A stretch of 64,000 bases of DNA from Gillisia sp. UBA3175 (GCA_002364325.1 DEXV01000003.1:185397-249396), one strand, 5' to 3'; shown: positions 25,310 through 33,767, counted from the first letter of the stretch. Notes: generated by a model not told the origin, from the letters alone. Numbers and translations: made by a program.

Positions 25310-26302
25310 ATGAAAATAGAAACAAGTTCTACTTCAGAAAATAAAAAGGTTACAAGCATTCAAGAACAAAAAGTTCCATGGAGCTTTTCTTTAATGGTAA
25401 AAGATCTGGTAGATCCTATAACCATAAAAAGAATGCAAGTATTAAAAATTGGAGTGCTTATTCTTATTGTGGCTGGAATTGGTTACGCCCTTTATAATAA
25501 TTTTTTAAGACAACCAACCGGTGAAGAAATGGTTGCAGAATTGGTAGATAGTGCTGGAGGTATGGAAGCTTGGAATAATTTAAAATTCGGGGAATTTACC
25601 CGCACCCATAATTTATATAGTGATAAAGGAAAATTACTAGATGTTACCAAAGAAACCTTTTATTTTAAAAAGACCGATAACGGAGTTAAACTACAGGTAA
25701 AATCTATAGATCAGGATGGGAAAGAGGTTTGGGTAGGTAAAGATGAAAATGGTTATTGGGCCTCAAAAGACCATCATTTTGCAGATGCCAAAACAACTGC
25801 GCAAGAGCATGGAATGATGTGCGACTCAAAATTCTGTGAGCCACTATGTGCTTCCTCTATGGCATTTTTTAGATTTTCAATGCCATTTAAACTAACAGAT
25901 CCTGGTGTCCAAGCAAGTTTGGGTTCTACAGATTTTAGCATGCTTAATTTTAATCCAATAGAACATCTGGATATGGAACCTTTGGTATTAGATATTTCTT
26001 ATGCCCCAGAAGTTGGAAGAGATCGATGGAAATTTTTTATAGATCCCAATGACAAGTTGATCCATAAAATAGAATATTATAATAAATCTGATCTAGGTGA
26101 AATTAGACCAGAAGAGATCTATTGGTCCGATCATAAAATGGTGAATGGGATCACATTTAGCCATAAATGGACAAGGTATTGGCCAAATGGAAAAATAATG
26201 GATGAATATGTGTATTCTAATGTAGATTTTTCTACTGAAATTGCAGATGATTTCTTTAATCGACCTGCAGATCTAGAATATGATCTTGCTAGTTCAAATT
26301 AA
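25310..26302 (+). CDS. Membrane-anchored LolA-like protein with Cys-rich insert (330 aa)
   Basis: A cytoplasmic N-terminal stretch of about 45 residues is followed by one membrane helix (about 46-65, VLKIGVLILIVAGIGYALY) and a large domain related to the lipoprotein at 23903: SAGGMEAWNNLKFGEFTRTH and MPFKLTDPGVQ are shared. A segment GMMCDSKFCEPLCASSM in between contains three closely spaced Cys and may bind a metal. Last gene of the hydrogenase operon. The pairing of a membrane form and a lipoprotein form suggests a relay across the envelope (inference). Confidence 0.75.
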   Translation: MKIETSSTSENKKVTSIQEQKVPWSFSLMVKDLVDPITIKRMQVLKIGVLILIVAGIGYALYNNFLRQPTGEEMVAELVDSAGGMEAWNNLKFGEFTRTHNLYSDKGKLLDVTKETFYFKKTDNGVKLQVKSIDQDGKEVWVGKDENGYWASKDHHFADAKTTAQEHGMMCDSKFCEPLCASSMAFFRFSMPFKLTDPGVQASLGSTDFSMLNFNPIEHLDMEPLVLDISYAPEVGRDRWKFFIDPNDKLIHKIEYYNKSDLGEIRPEEIYWSDHKMVNGITFSHKWTRYWPNGKIMDEYVYSNVDFSTEIADDFFNRPADLEYDLASSN

Positions 26303-26409
26303 ATTGGATTGTAAGCAATTAGATTAGGGGATTTTGTAACAGGTAAGAGTTAAATTTTATCATGAATTATGAAGAACTTAATCTGCAGCGGCATTATAAA
26401 TTATATAGT

Positions 26410-26435
26410 TTAAAATTCAGAATTCTGAATTTTAA
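26410..26435. terminator. 26-bp perfect palindrome between the convergent hydrogenase and hyp operons
   Basis: Left arm TTAAAATTCAGAA, right arm TTCTGAATTTTAA, with no loop. It lies between the stops of two convergent operons, so a bidirectional terminator is most likely, although it has few G+C pairs. It is followed by short CACTACT repeats. Confidence 0.5.
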
Positions 26436-26463
26436 TTACTCACTACTCACTACTCAATTTCAA

Positions 26464-27231
26464 TCAATTAGTTAAGCTTGCGGCAAATGCTTCTATCGCT
26501 TTTACCACCGGAGCATTTTCGTTGTGATCTATAACCGAAATTCCTTTGAGATCTGCTTCCATCACATTTTCATCGAAGGGAACAAATACAGCTATAGGCA
26601 AATTTATTTTTTTGCAATATTCAGTAATCGCCATTTTTTCTTCTTGATTTCTAACTTTATTGGCTATGGCTTCAATTTTCTCAATTCCTAACTGTTTAGC
26701 CATATCAGCAAATCTAGAGGCAGCTTCCAAAGATCTAAAGTAAGGTTCCACTACCGTATAGATCTTATCTACATATCTAGAAGTTCCTCTTTTCATGTGC
26801 TCTAAGGAAGCTTCTGTATCTAAAATAGTGATCTGAGTTTCTTTTGAAGATAATGCCGAATGTACCAATTCCCTAACCACTGTATGCGAACCGCACATAC
26901 AACCGGTACCAGCAACTTCTGGTTTTCCAACCATTAATAGCGTTACGTTATCTGGTGCTTTTTGTCCAAACTTATTTAAGATCTCTTCAAAAGGCATTTT
27001 AACCTGAAATCTCCATTTTCCTTCAGCTTCCTCCACACGTTCTATAATATCTGTACTCAGAGATGGGGGAGGCGTAGCGCTTTTATCTATTCCCAGAACA
27101 ACTGATAAATTTGGATTGGGATCTCCATCTATCGCCAAGACTTCATTGTGGGATCGTCCAAGAACCCTGCAAAGTGTTCCACTAATTGTGGTTTTTCCAA
27201 CTCCTCCTTTTCCGGCAATAGCTATTTTCAT
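26464..27231 (-). CDS. CooC-type nickel-insertion ATPase
   Basis: A 255-residue MinD/ArsA-type ATPase. The deviant Walker A motif is GKGGVGKTT at residues 7-15; AIDGDPNPNLSVVLG and ILDTEASLEHMKRGT follow the CooC pattern. The metal site GCMCGSHTVVRELV (C-x-C) matches the nickel/zinc-binding Cys pair of CooC dimers. CooC loads Ni into CO dehydrogenase, but no CODH is visible here. As the last gene of hypF-D-E-tetR-C it probably aids Ni delivery to the hydrogenase, perhaps substituting for HypB, which is absent from the window. Calling it an accessory of this hydrogenase is inference from context. Confidence 0.82.
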   Translation of the reverse strand: MKIAIAGKGGVGKTTISGTLCRVLGRSHNEVLAIDGDPNPNLSVVLGIDKSATPPPSLSTDIIERVEEAEGKWRFQVKMPFEEILNKFGQKAPDNVTLLMVGKPEVAGTGCMCGSHTVVRELVHSALSSKETQITILDTEASLEHMKRGTSRYVDKIYTVVEPYFRSLEAASRFADMAKQLGIEKIEAIANKVRNQEEKMAITEYCKKINLPIAVFVPFDENVMEADLKGISVIDHNENAPVVKAIEAFAASLTN

Positions 27232-27272
27232 TATAATATTTTTTAAGTGATCTATTTTTAAAAAGTAAAATT

Positions 27273-27521
27273 TTAATTCAAGAGTTCATCCAATTCTCCA
27301 GTACCATCTAAAAAATTCATGGTTCTAACAGCTTCTTCTTCATCTATAATGGTCATTGCTACTCCTACATGTACCAAAATATAATCTCCTATTTTCGCCT
27401 CGGGTACTAAACTTAAATTGATCTTTTTAATTATTCCACCAAATGAGACCTTTCCAATTTGGAAAACGCTTTCAATTTGGTCTTCAAAAGAAATTATTTT
27501 TCCTGGAATTGCTAAACACAT
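27273..27521 (-). CDS. hypC: Hydrogenase assembly chaperone HypC
   Basis: An 82-residue HypC/HybG chaperone. It starts MCLAIPGKIISFEDQ, with the essential Cys2 and the PGK motif, followed by a small beta-barrel (ISFEDQIESVFQIGKVSFGG, then PEAKIGDYILVHVGVAMTII). HypC carries the Fe(CN)2CO unit with HypD and delivers it to the large subunit. It lies 41 bases before the CooC-like gene and 51 bases after the TetR gene. Confidence 0.95.
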   Translation of the reverse strand: MCLAIPGKIISFEDQIESVFQIGKVSFGGIIKKINLSLVPEAKIGDYILVHVGVAMTIIDEEEAVRTMNFLDGTGELDELLN

Positions 27522-27572
27522 AAGATTGGTTTTTAATTATATTGAAATTACAAAAATTAATGAGAGCATTTA

Positions 27573-28205
27573 TTAATGCTCATAATACTTTAACTGTGGT
27601 AAAATGATTGCTTCGCATTCCAACCATCCCGTTTTACTTAGCAATGGCAAAAATTGGTTCCAAATCATAATCTTAAAGGATCCTTCTCCATCCAATTCTT
27701 CTCCCACTATTTGTTGTTGTGTTAACCAAAAAGTAATGATCATCCAAATGGTGTGGGCCGTATTTTTATAATGATTTTCCTGAAGTTCATCTTTTAAGAT
27801 TCCTTTTGAAATATTTAAAAGCATCCATTTGTTTATTTGCTCAATCATTTGATTTATATAAATTTTCCTTTTTTTATGAATAGCAGGGTATGCCCTTTCT
27901 ATTTCTAAAAAATCCAAAAAATAAAAAGAATAGTTTTTAAGCAAAAAATAATATTCAGACAAATGATTATCAAAATCGATTAGATAAGGAAAATTATGAT
28001 CTATTGAAAGCAAGGGTGTAATTTCATTTTCCAATTGCTCATCTAATGCTATTACAATGGCTTTTTTGCTGTAGTAATGATAAGCCAGATTCCCAACACT
28101 TATTCCAGCTTCATCTGCAATTTGCTGTAAACGCACATTAACCAAGCCCGATTGGTTGAATAATTTTATGGCTGCGGTTAATATTTTAGATTTTGTTGAG
28201 TTCAT
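27573..28205 (-). CDS. TetR-family transcriptional regulator inside the hyp operon
   Basis: A 210-residue TetR/AcrR regulator. The N-terminal helix-turn-helix reads ILTAAIKLFNQSGLVNVRLQ and IADEAGISVGNLAYHYYSKK. The C-terminal ligand domain is helical and aromatic-rich (YFLLKNYSFYFLDFLEIERA, WMIITFWLTQQQIVGEE). The ATG at 28205 is preferred; it lies two bases after the hypE stop. A TTG at 28214 in the same frame overlaps hypE. Being embedded in the maturation operon, it most likely controls hydrogenase expression, with the palindromes at 17969 and 32679 as candidate sites. The inducer is unknown. Confidence 0.85.
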   Translation of the reverse strand: MNSTKSKILTAAIKLFNQSGLVNVRLQQIADEAGISVGNLAYHYYSKKAIVIALDEQLENEITPLLSIDHNFPYLIDFDNHLSEYYFLLKNYSFYFLDFLEIERAYPAIHKKRKIYINQMIEQINKWMLLNISKGILKDELQENHYKNTAHTIWMIITFWLTQQQIVGEELDGEGSFKIMIWNQFLPLLSKTGWLECEAIILPQLKYYEH

Positions 28206-28207
28206 TT

Positions 28208-29266
28208 TTAACAAATTCGAGGCAATTGTTCCCCTACTAACATATTCACAACTCTTTTTCCTCCAATGCTGCTTGTTAAAACAACCTGTCCTGTATGTTC
28301 CTTCACTATTTCACCAATAATAGATGCGTGGGTGGAACCTTCTAGAGAGTGGAGTTTTTGTAAGTAATTATCGGCAATTTCAGGATTTACAATACTTATA
28401 AAAATTCCTTCGTTGGCAACATATAATGGGTCTAAGCCGAGTAATTCGCAGGCACCTGCCACTTGTTCTTCAATAGGAATTTGCTCCTGAAAGATATCTA
28501 TTCCTAATTTGGCGTCTCTGGCAATCTCAGTAAGCACTGTGGCTAAACCACCTCGGGTTGGGTCTCTTAATAAATGGATCTCATCTCCAAATTCATCTAA
28601 AAGAGCACTTACGTTATGATTTAAATTACGAGTGTCACTTAAAATATCGGTTTCAAATTCAAGTCCTTCCCTTACAGACATAATAGCAATTCCATGAGTT
28701 GCCAGATTATCACTTACAATAATTTTATCCCCAATTTCGACTCTTGAAAGGTCAATATTCGCTTTCGGATGAATTTTTCCGATTCCTGTAGTATTTATAA
28801 AAATCTTATCGCCTTTACCACGTTCTACCACTTTGGTGTCGCCAGTTACAATCTGGATTTCTGCTTTTTCGCTTGCAAATTTGATAGCTACCAGAATTTT
28901 CCAAAATTCTTCCATGCTTAAACCTTCTTCAATGATAAAACTCAAAGAAAGATATTGTGGAATCGCGCCACACATTGCCAGATCGTTTACCGTCCCATTA
29001 ACTGCGAGTTCACCTATGTTAGAATCTGGAAAAAATATAGGGGAGATCACAAAACTATCTGTTGTAAAAGCTGAGGGACCTTCTAAATTAACAAAAGCAC
29101 CATCATGACGTTTGTCTAAGTATTCATTTTTAAAGAGATTAAAAACCCCACTATCCAATAACCTATTTGTTAATAATCCGCCACTGCCATGACCTAAGGT
29201 GATAATATCAAAGTCCAATTTGGGCATAGGGCAGGAGAGCTGCATTTTTAGTTTGGCTTCATTCAT
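28208..29266 (-). CDS. hypE: Carbamoyl dehydratase HypE
   Basis: HypE turns the carbamoyl group received from HypF into the cyanide ligand of the NiFe site. The 352-residue protein has the ATP-binding PurM-like fold: ITLGHGSGGLLTNRLLDSGV, TDSFVISPIFFPDSNIGELA, NGTVNDLAMCGAIPQYLSLS, GDTKVVERGKGDKIFIN and LLRDPTRGGLATVLTEIA. It ends with the conserved PRIC, whose terminal Cys carries the carbamoyl/cyano group. Ten bases after hypD. Confidence 0.97.
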   Translation of the reverse strand: MNEAKLKMQLSCPMPKLDFDIITLGHGSGGLLTNRLLDSGVFNLFKNEYLDKRHDGAFVNLEGPSAFTTDSFVISPIFFPDSNIGELAVNGTVNDLAMCGAIPQYLSLSFIIEEGLSMEEFWKILVAIKFASEKAEIQIVTGDTKVVERGKGDKIFINTTGIGKIHPKANIDLSRVEIGDKIIVSDNLATHGIAIMSVREGLEFETDILSDTRNLNHNVSALLDEFGDEIHLLRDPTRGGLATVLTEIARDAKLGIDIFQEQIPIEEQVAGACELLGLDPLYVANEGIFISIVNPEIADNYLQKLHSLEGSTHASIIGEIVKEHTGQVVLTSSIGGKRVVNMLVGEQLPRIC

Positions 29267-29276
29267 AATTTATAGT

Positions 29277-30386
29277 TCAGGAAATCGAAACTAAATCATT
29301 ATTCGCTTGATGAAAATGATAATAAGCAGCACATGCGCCTTCAGAGCTCACCATGGGAGCACCCAATGGGGTTTCTGGGGTGCAATTAGTGCCAAATTGA
29401 GAGCATTGCTGAGGTTTTTTAATGCCTTTTAAAACTAGTCCGGCAATACAATCCTTGCATTCACTCACTTTATCGATCTTAATATTGAATTTTAGATTAG
29501 CATTATGAGCATGATATTTTTCCTTTATTTCATATCCGCTGTGCGGAATATTCCCTATTCCACGCCATTCGCGGTTTTCTATTTTAAAAACTTTATCAAT
29601 AGCATTTCTAGCCCTTAAATTACCTTGAGATTTTACTACTCTACTGTACTGATTTTCTAATTTATATTCCCCTTTTTCGAGTTGCTGCACACACATTAAA
29701 ATTCCTTGTAAAAGGTCTACAGGTTCAAAGCCAGTGACTACAATTGGTATTTTATATTTATTTACCAAAGGATAATATTCGTCTATCCCCATAATGGTAC
29801 AAACATGACCAGCGGCTAGAAATGCTTTTATATTACTATTAGGATCATTCATTACCGCTTCCATAGCAGGGGGCACCAAAACATGTGAGGTTAAAATTGA
29901 AAAATTACCAACCTGCTTTTCGTAAGCATGTAATACAGATAGGGCATTTGCCGGTGCCGTAGTTTCAAACCCCACAGCAAAAAAGATCACTTCTTTTTCA
30001 GGGTTTTTAATGGCCAAATCAACCGCTTCTAGTGGAGAATATAGTATTCTTACATCGGCACCTTCAGCTTTAATTTGCAGTAAACTTTTTTTAGAGCCTG
30101 GTACGCGTAACATGTCGCCAAAGGAGCATAGAATCACATTGCTTTTTTCGGCTAAATGGATAGCTTTGTCTATTAAATTTAATGGTGTAACACATACGGG
30201 ACAACCAGGACCATGGATCATCTGCACGTTTTCTGGAAGCATGCTTAAAAGTCCATTTTTTACCAAACTATGGGTTTGTCCCCCGCAAACTTCCATAATT
30301 GTCCAAGTTTGGGTTACGGATTTGGAAATTTGATCTAGGAGTTGCTTAACCAATGCAGCATCCCTATATTCTGTTAGAAACTTCAT
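29277..30386 (-). CDS. hypD: Hydrogenase formation protein HypD
   Basis: A 369-residue iron-sulfur scaffold on which Fe(CN)2CO is assembled with HypC. Conserved elements are IMEVCGGQTHSLVKNGL, GPGCPVCVTP, FGDMLRVPG, FFAVGFETTAPANALS and GHVCTIMG, and the C-terminal Cys cluster (CKDCIAGLVL, PQQCSQFGTNC) that binds the [4Fe-4S] cluster. Its start lies two bases after the hypF stop. Confidence 0.97.
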   Translation of the reverse strand: MKFLTEYRDAALVKQLLDQISKSVTQTWTIMEVCGGQTHSLVKNGLLSMLPENVQMIHGPGCPVCVTPLNLIDKAIHLAEKSNVILCSFGDMLRVPGSKKSLLQIKAEGADVRILYSPLEAVDLAIKNPEKEVIFFAVGFETTAPANALSVLHAYEKQVGNFSILTSHVLVPPAMEAVMNDPNSNIKAFLAAGHVCTIMGIDEYYPLVNKYKIPIVVTGFEPVDLLQGILMCVQQLEKGEYKLENQYSRVVKSQGNLRARNAIDKVFKIENREWRGIGNIPHSGYEIKEKYHAHNANLKFNIKIDKVSECKDCIAGLVLKGIKKPQQCSQFGTNCTPETPLGAPMVSSEGACAAYYHFHQANNDLVSIS

Positions 30387-30388
30387 GT

Positions 30389-32671
30389 TTAAGTTGTATT
30401 AATATGATGATAAATTAATTGTCCAAATGATATGTTTTCGTCATTTGGTGATAATTCTTTATGAAAATATAGTTCATACTCTTTCAAATGAAATTTGATC
30501 AAATCCACTAACAATGAATTTTGAAAAACACCTCCACTAAAAGCAATTTTATAAGCATTTTGTTTTTCTGCCACTTTTTTGATTATAGCAACCAGCGAAA
30601 AATGGAATTTGGCGGCAATAAAATCTTTATCCAATTCTAAATTTAGGTCTTCCACTATGCCCTGCATTAAATCCTTTACAGAGACAGTATTAAGGTACAA
30701 AGATTTTATGAAGTAACTTTCCTTAAAAGTTAGATGATTAGAAGTGAAATATTTCGAAGCCAAATTTTCCAAAAGCATAGCTGCTTCCCCTTCATAAGTC
30801 TGTTTATCTATTAAACCTAATAGAGAAGCAACAGCATCGAAGATCCTGCCGACACTGGAACTTATAATTGAAGTTTTACTGGAAAGCATTTTGTTGTATA
30901 ATTTCCATTCTGTTTCACTAAATTTCTCTTGTAAATGTTCATTTGCACCCGGTATATCCCAGCTAGTTGCCAATGCAGAAATTCGAGGTTCCTCGGACAT
31001 TTTATCTGCCAATAAATAATCATAATACTCAAAATGAAAAGCTCGTGAGAAATTTCGATTATTATAGATAAAAAATTCACCACCCCAAATAGCGCCATCG
31101 TCTCCTAATCCCATTCCATCCCAGATAACTCCTAGAACTGGTACAGAAGTTTCTATCAGATTATTTTCACCAAGTACAGCCGAGAAATGTGCTAAATGAT
31201 GTTGAACTTTATAAGTAGGAATTTTATAATCCTTAGCGAGTTGCAATCCAAACATAGAAGAAAAATATTCTGGATGTTTATCTATTAAAATTAAGGATGG
31301 TTGAATTGAAAAAAGTTGCAAAAAATGCTGCACTATTTTCTTGTAATTTTCTTGAGCTTCAAAACCTTCGAGATTTCCTAAATACTGACTGATATAAGTG
31401 TTCTGTTTATGAAGGACTAAAAAAGTACTTTTAAGCAAGGCTCCTGTTGCAAGTATAATTTGCGCGGTCCAATTAATTTTTGGATTTATATAAGTTGGAG
31501 CCAAGCCTTTGGAGCGGCGAAGTATTATTTTTTGTTGAGCAATGGGAGTAAATTTAATTACACTATCATCCTGAGAAACTCTAATTTCTCTATCATCTTC
31601 CAAAATATAATCGGCAATTTCAAAAAGTTTTTCTTCTGCCACTTTGTTGTCATAAATTATAGGAATATTATGAATATTCCCACTTGTGGCTATTATTGGT
31701 CCTTTATATTTATTCAGTAATAAAATATGAAGTGGAGTGGATGCTAGCATGATCCCATAATGGGTTAATCCCGGAGCGATCTTTTTTGAATAACTATGAA
31801 CGTTTTTATTTTTCAATAAAACGATTGGAGCTGCTGAAGATTTCAGTTCTTTCATTTCAATATCACTCACCTCAAAATCCCTTTTTATAGCTTCTACATT
31901 AGCCACCATGAGTGCGAAAGGCTTGGAAGGCCTTCTTTTTTTTGCTCTTAGGGATTTTACGGCATTTTCATTATTGGCATCACAGGTTAATAAAAAACCT
32001 CCCAGGCCTTTTATGGCTACAATTTTGCCAGCTGTCCAAAGCTCAGCGATTTTATCTATCCACGCTGAAGCATCAGTAGCTACAGTTTTAAGAGAACTAT
32101 CAATAAGTTTTAATTTAATGCTGCAGTTAGGGCAAGAATTGGTTTGCGAATAAAATCTTTTATCAGCTGGATTTAAATATTCCAAACTGCAATTGGAACA
32201 CATTGTATACGTATTCATACTAGTGTTTTCGCGATCGTAAGGAAGTTCTTGAATCAACGAATACCTTGGGCCACAATTGGTACAGGTAATAAAGGGATAC
32301 CTGTACCTCCTATTTTTGGGATCTAAGAGTTCATTTTTACAATCGCCACAAATAGTCGTTTCTGGGGCAATTAATGTAGCATCATCTAATTTTAAGGATG
32401 AACTATGCCGAATTTCAAAATTTTTAAACGGTATAAAGGGGATTTTTTCAATGGAATTGTAGGTAACAATGGCATTTTTAGGGAGATTGCCAATTAGGTC
32501 TTGATAAAATTCTTCAGCATTTTTTTTGGAAGCATTAAGCTCTATTTGCACTCCAATTGTAGAATTCAGCACATAACCTTTTAAATTTAATTTGATGGCC
32601 TTGTTATAAATATAGGGTCTAAAACCAACGCCTTGTACCTGACCTTTAATTAGAATTTGCCATGTAATCAT
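30389..32671 (-). CDS. hypF: Carbamoyltransferase HypF
   Basis: Makes the carbamoyl group for the cyanide ligands from carbamoyl phosphate and passes it to HypE. All four domains are present in 760 residues: N-terminal acylphosphatase (IKGQVQGVGFRPYIYNKA), two zinc fingers (CGDCKNELLDP...CTNCGPRY and CSNCSLEYLNP...CPNCSIKL), a YrdC-like domain (ATSGNIHNIPIIYDNKVAEE, LRRSKGLAPTYI) and a Kae1-like domain (VQHHLAHFSAVLGEN, WDGMGLGDDGAIWGGEF). First gene of the maturation operon, with an inverted repeat directly in front of its start. Confidence 0.96.
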   Translation of the reverse strand: MITWQILIKGQVQGVGFRPYIYNKAIKLNLKGYVLNSTIGVQIELNASKKNAEEFYQDLIGNLPKNAIVTYNSIEKIPFIPFKNFEIRHSSSLKLDDATLIAPETTICGDCKNELLDPKNRRYRYPFITCTNCGPRYSLIQELPYDRENTSMNTYTMCSNCSLEYLNPADKRFYSQTNSCPNCSIKLKLIDSSLKTVATDASAWIDKIAELWTAGKIVAIKGLGGFLLTCDANNENAVKSLRAKKRRPSKPFALMVANVEAIKRDFEVSDIEMKELKSSAAPIVLLKNKNVHSYSKKIAPGLTHYGIMLASTPLHILLLNKYKGPIIATSGNIHNIPIIYDNKVAEEKLFEIADYILEDDREIRVSQDDSVIKFTPIAQQKIILRRSKGLAPTYINPKINWTAQIILATGALLKSTFLVLHKQNTYISQYLGNLEGFEAQENYKKIVQHFLQLFSIQPSLILIDKHPEYFSSMFGLQLAKDYKIPTYKVQHHLAHFSAVLGENNLIETSVPVLGVIWDGMGLGDDGAIWGGEFFIYNNRNFSRAFHFEYYDYLLADKMSEEPRISALATSWDIPGANEHLQEKFSETEWKLYNKMLSSKTSIISSSVGRIFDAVASLLGLIDKQTYEGEAAMLLENLASKYFTSNHLTFKESYFIKSLYLNTVSVKDLMQGIVEDLNLELDKDFIAAKFHFSLVAIIKKVAEKQNAYKIAFSGGVFQNSLLVDLIKFHLKEYELYFHKELSPNDENISFGQLIYHHINTT

Positions 32672-32678
32672 ATATTAG

Positions 32679-32709
32679 ATTTATTAAAAAGAATCTGAAT
32701 TTAATAAAT
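32679..32709. promoter_or_regulatory. Inverted repeat ahead of hypF, related to the hydrogenase palindrome
   Basis: ATTTATTAAA at 32679-32688 is the exact reverse complement of TTTAATAAAT at 32700-32709, with an 11-base spacer. The outer eight bases of each arm are the same as in the palindrome at 17969-17996. It lies 8 to 38 bases upstream of the hypF ATG, a position suited to repression. Confidence 0.5.
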
Positions 32710-33030
32710 TGAATTTAAATGAATGTGTTAGCTATCTAACTTTGCGATTCTAAAGTGAATATTGGTTATCATAATTATCATTTTTGTGATCTAGATTACA
32801 TGAATAAAAGTTACTGAAAAATTAGAGGAGTGAAAAATTTAACTTTACACATAAATTTGATAAACAATAGGATTACCCTCAATTGAGATCATTTTTTTCT
32901 TAATTAAATGAATCGCTATATAGGTCTGGATAAGTTTGATGATAGATGATATCTTATAAAATAAAATATCACAAAAACCCTAGGCGTAAGGAATACGAGA
33001 TATGTGATATGGACTCTAGTACAAAAAATA
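32710..33030. other. Spacer ahead of hypF, nothing coding recognised
   Basis: AT-rich sequence with a short inverted repeat GTTAG/CTAAC near 32727. No coding frame is convincing. It probably holds the hypF promoter on the minus strand. Confidence 0.45.
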
Positions 33031-33115
33031 GAGTCGGAGGGTTTATAGAACCCTTGTGCTCACATTATGCAAATGGAATTTCCCGGCGACTGCGGTCACC
33101 GATGTCTGAAAATAA

Positions 33116-33152
33116 AAATTCCCGTTCAGGTAAAAATACCTGACGGGAATTT
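33116..33152 (-). terminator. Hairpin in the distal 160-bp unit
   Basis: A 16-bp stem with one bulged T (33116-33132 with 33137-33152) and a four-A loop. On the minus strand it is followed by a T-rich tail, so it can terminate minus-strand transcripts. Confidence 0.7.
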
Positions 33153-33275
33153 ATGATTTTAATCCATTTCGGAACTTCCGAGTGATTGTGGAGTCGGAGG
33201 GTTTGTAGAACCCTTGTGCTCACATTATGCAAATGGAATTTCCCGGCGACTGCGGTCACCGATGTCTTAAAATAA

Positions 33276-33312
33276 AAATTCCCGTTCAGGTTAAAATACC
33301 TGACGGGAATTT
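33276..33312 (-). terminator. Terminator of the tmRNA gene (hairpin in the proximal 160-bp unit)
   Basis: The same hairpin as at 33116, located 37 bases after the tmRNA 3' end on the minus strand and followed by a T-rich tail. This is the natural terminator of ssrA. Confidence 0.75.
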
Positions 33313-33348
33313 ATGATTTTAATCCATTTCGGAACTTCCGAGTGATTG

Positions 33349-33747
33349 TGGAGTCGGAGGGTTTCGAACCCTCGTCCAAACAAGCAATTAACATAGCTTT
33401 CTTCACGCTTAGTTTTCACTTAATTGTCGATGCAAGACCGGCCGAAAACCACCAATCTTACACGTATTCTCAATCGAGTTTCAGAATTACATCAAGACCC
33501 TGCAATTCCTATATTTACTTTATCGATACCTCTGGTGTGAACGCCGTAAATCAAGGCTTTCACGAGGTATCTCGGCTCCCTACCTGGTAGGGATAAAGAT
33601 AATCCTACTGTAATTCGGATTATGCAGCCAAGGCGTAGTTATTCTCGCCGTTTAAAAAAGTGTGAAATATGAGATTTACGAGCTATATCCCAGCGCTCGA
33701 CGTGCTTACTATCCAATTAGACTCGCTGTCAAATCCAAGTCGACCCC
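33349..33747 (-). ncRNA. ssrA: Transfer-messenger RNA (tmRNA)
   Basis: Rescues stalled ribosomes by trans-translation. On the minus strand the 5' end GGGGTCGACTTGGATTTGAC is typical of tmRNA, and the 3' end GGGTTCGAAACCCTCCGACT closes it. The seven-base 5' end GGGGTCG pairs with CGACTCC at the 3' end (one G-U), discriminator A at 33349; CCA is not encoded. The tag frame at 33620-33649 (minus) encodes GENNYALAA and a stop, close to the GETNYALAA-type tag of Bacteroidota. Several GC-rich pseudoknot-like segments lie between. Length is 399 nt, normal. Confidence 0.95.
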
Positions 33748-33767
33748 ATAAAATAAAGAACTTTTTA

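Larger units (their letters stand above)
33031..33350. repeat. Two tandem 160-bp units abutting the tmRNA 3' end
   Basis: Units 33031-33190 and 33191-33350 have exactly the same length and differ at only three positions (33045/33205, 33108/33268, 33132/33292). Each begins with GAGTCGGAGGGTTT, and the same 14 bases recur at 33351 as the acceptor/T-arm end of the tmRNA, so three copies lie at exact 160-base spacing. Each unit also contains a long hairpin. The T-arm copies in the units are not tmRNA-like throughout: the T-loop reads differently (TTCTACAAA instead of TTCGAAA on the tmRNA strand). Confidence 0.9.

Noticed and set aside
32946..33259. Two short frames on both strands
   Set aside because: Low-complexity or shared with the 160-bp repeats, no homology and no start context.
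33031..33350. CRISPR-like repeat array
   Set aside because: Only two tandem units with no variable spacers; each unit is 160 bp and contains tmRNA 3' end and terminator sequence.
33342..33590. Open frame of 82 codons on the plus strand
   Set aside because: It lies entirely opposite the tmRNA gene and has no protein-like pattern.
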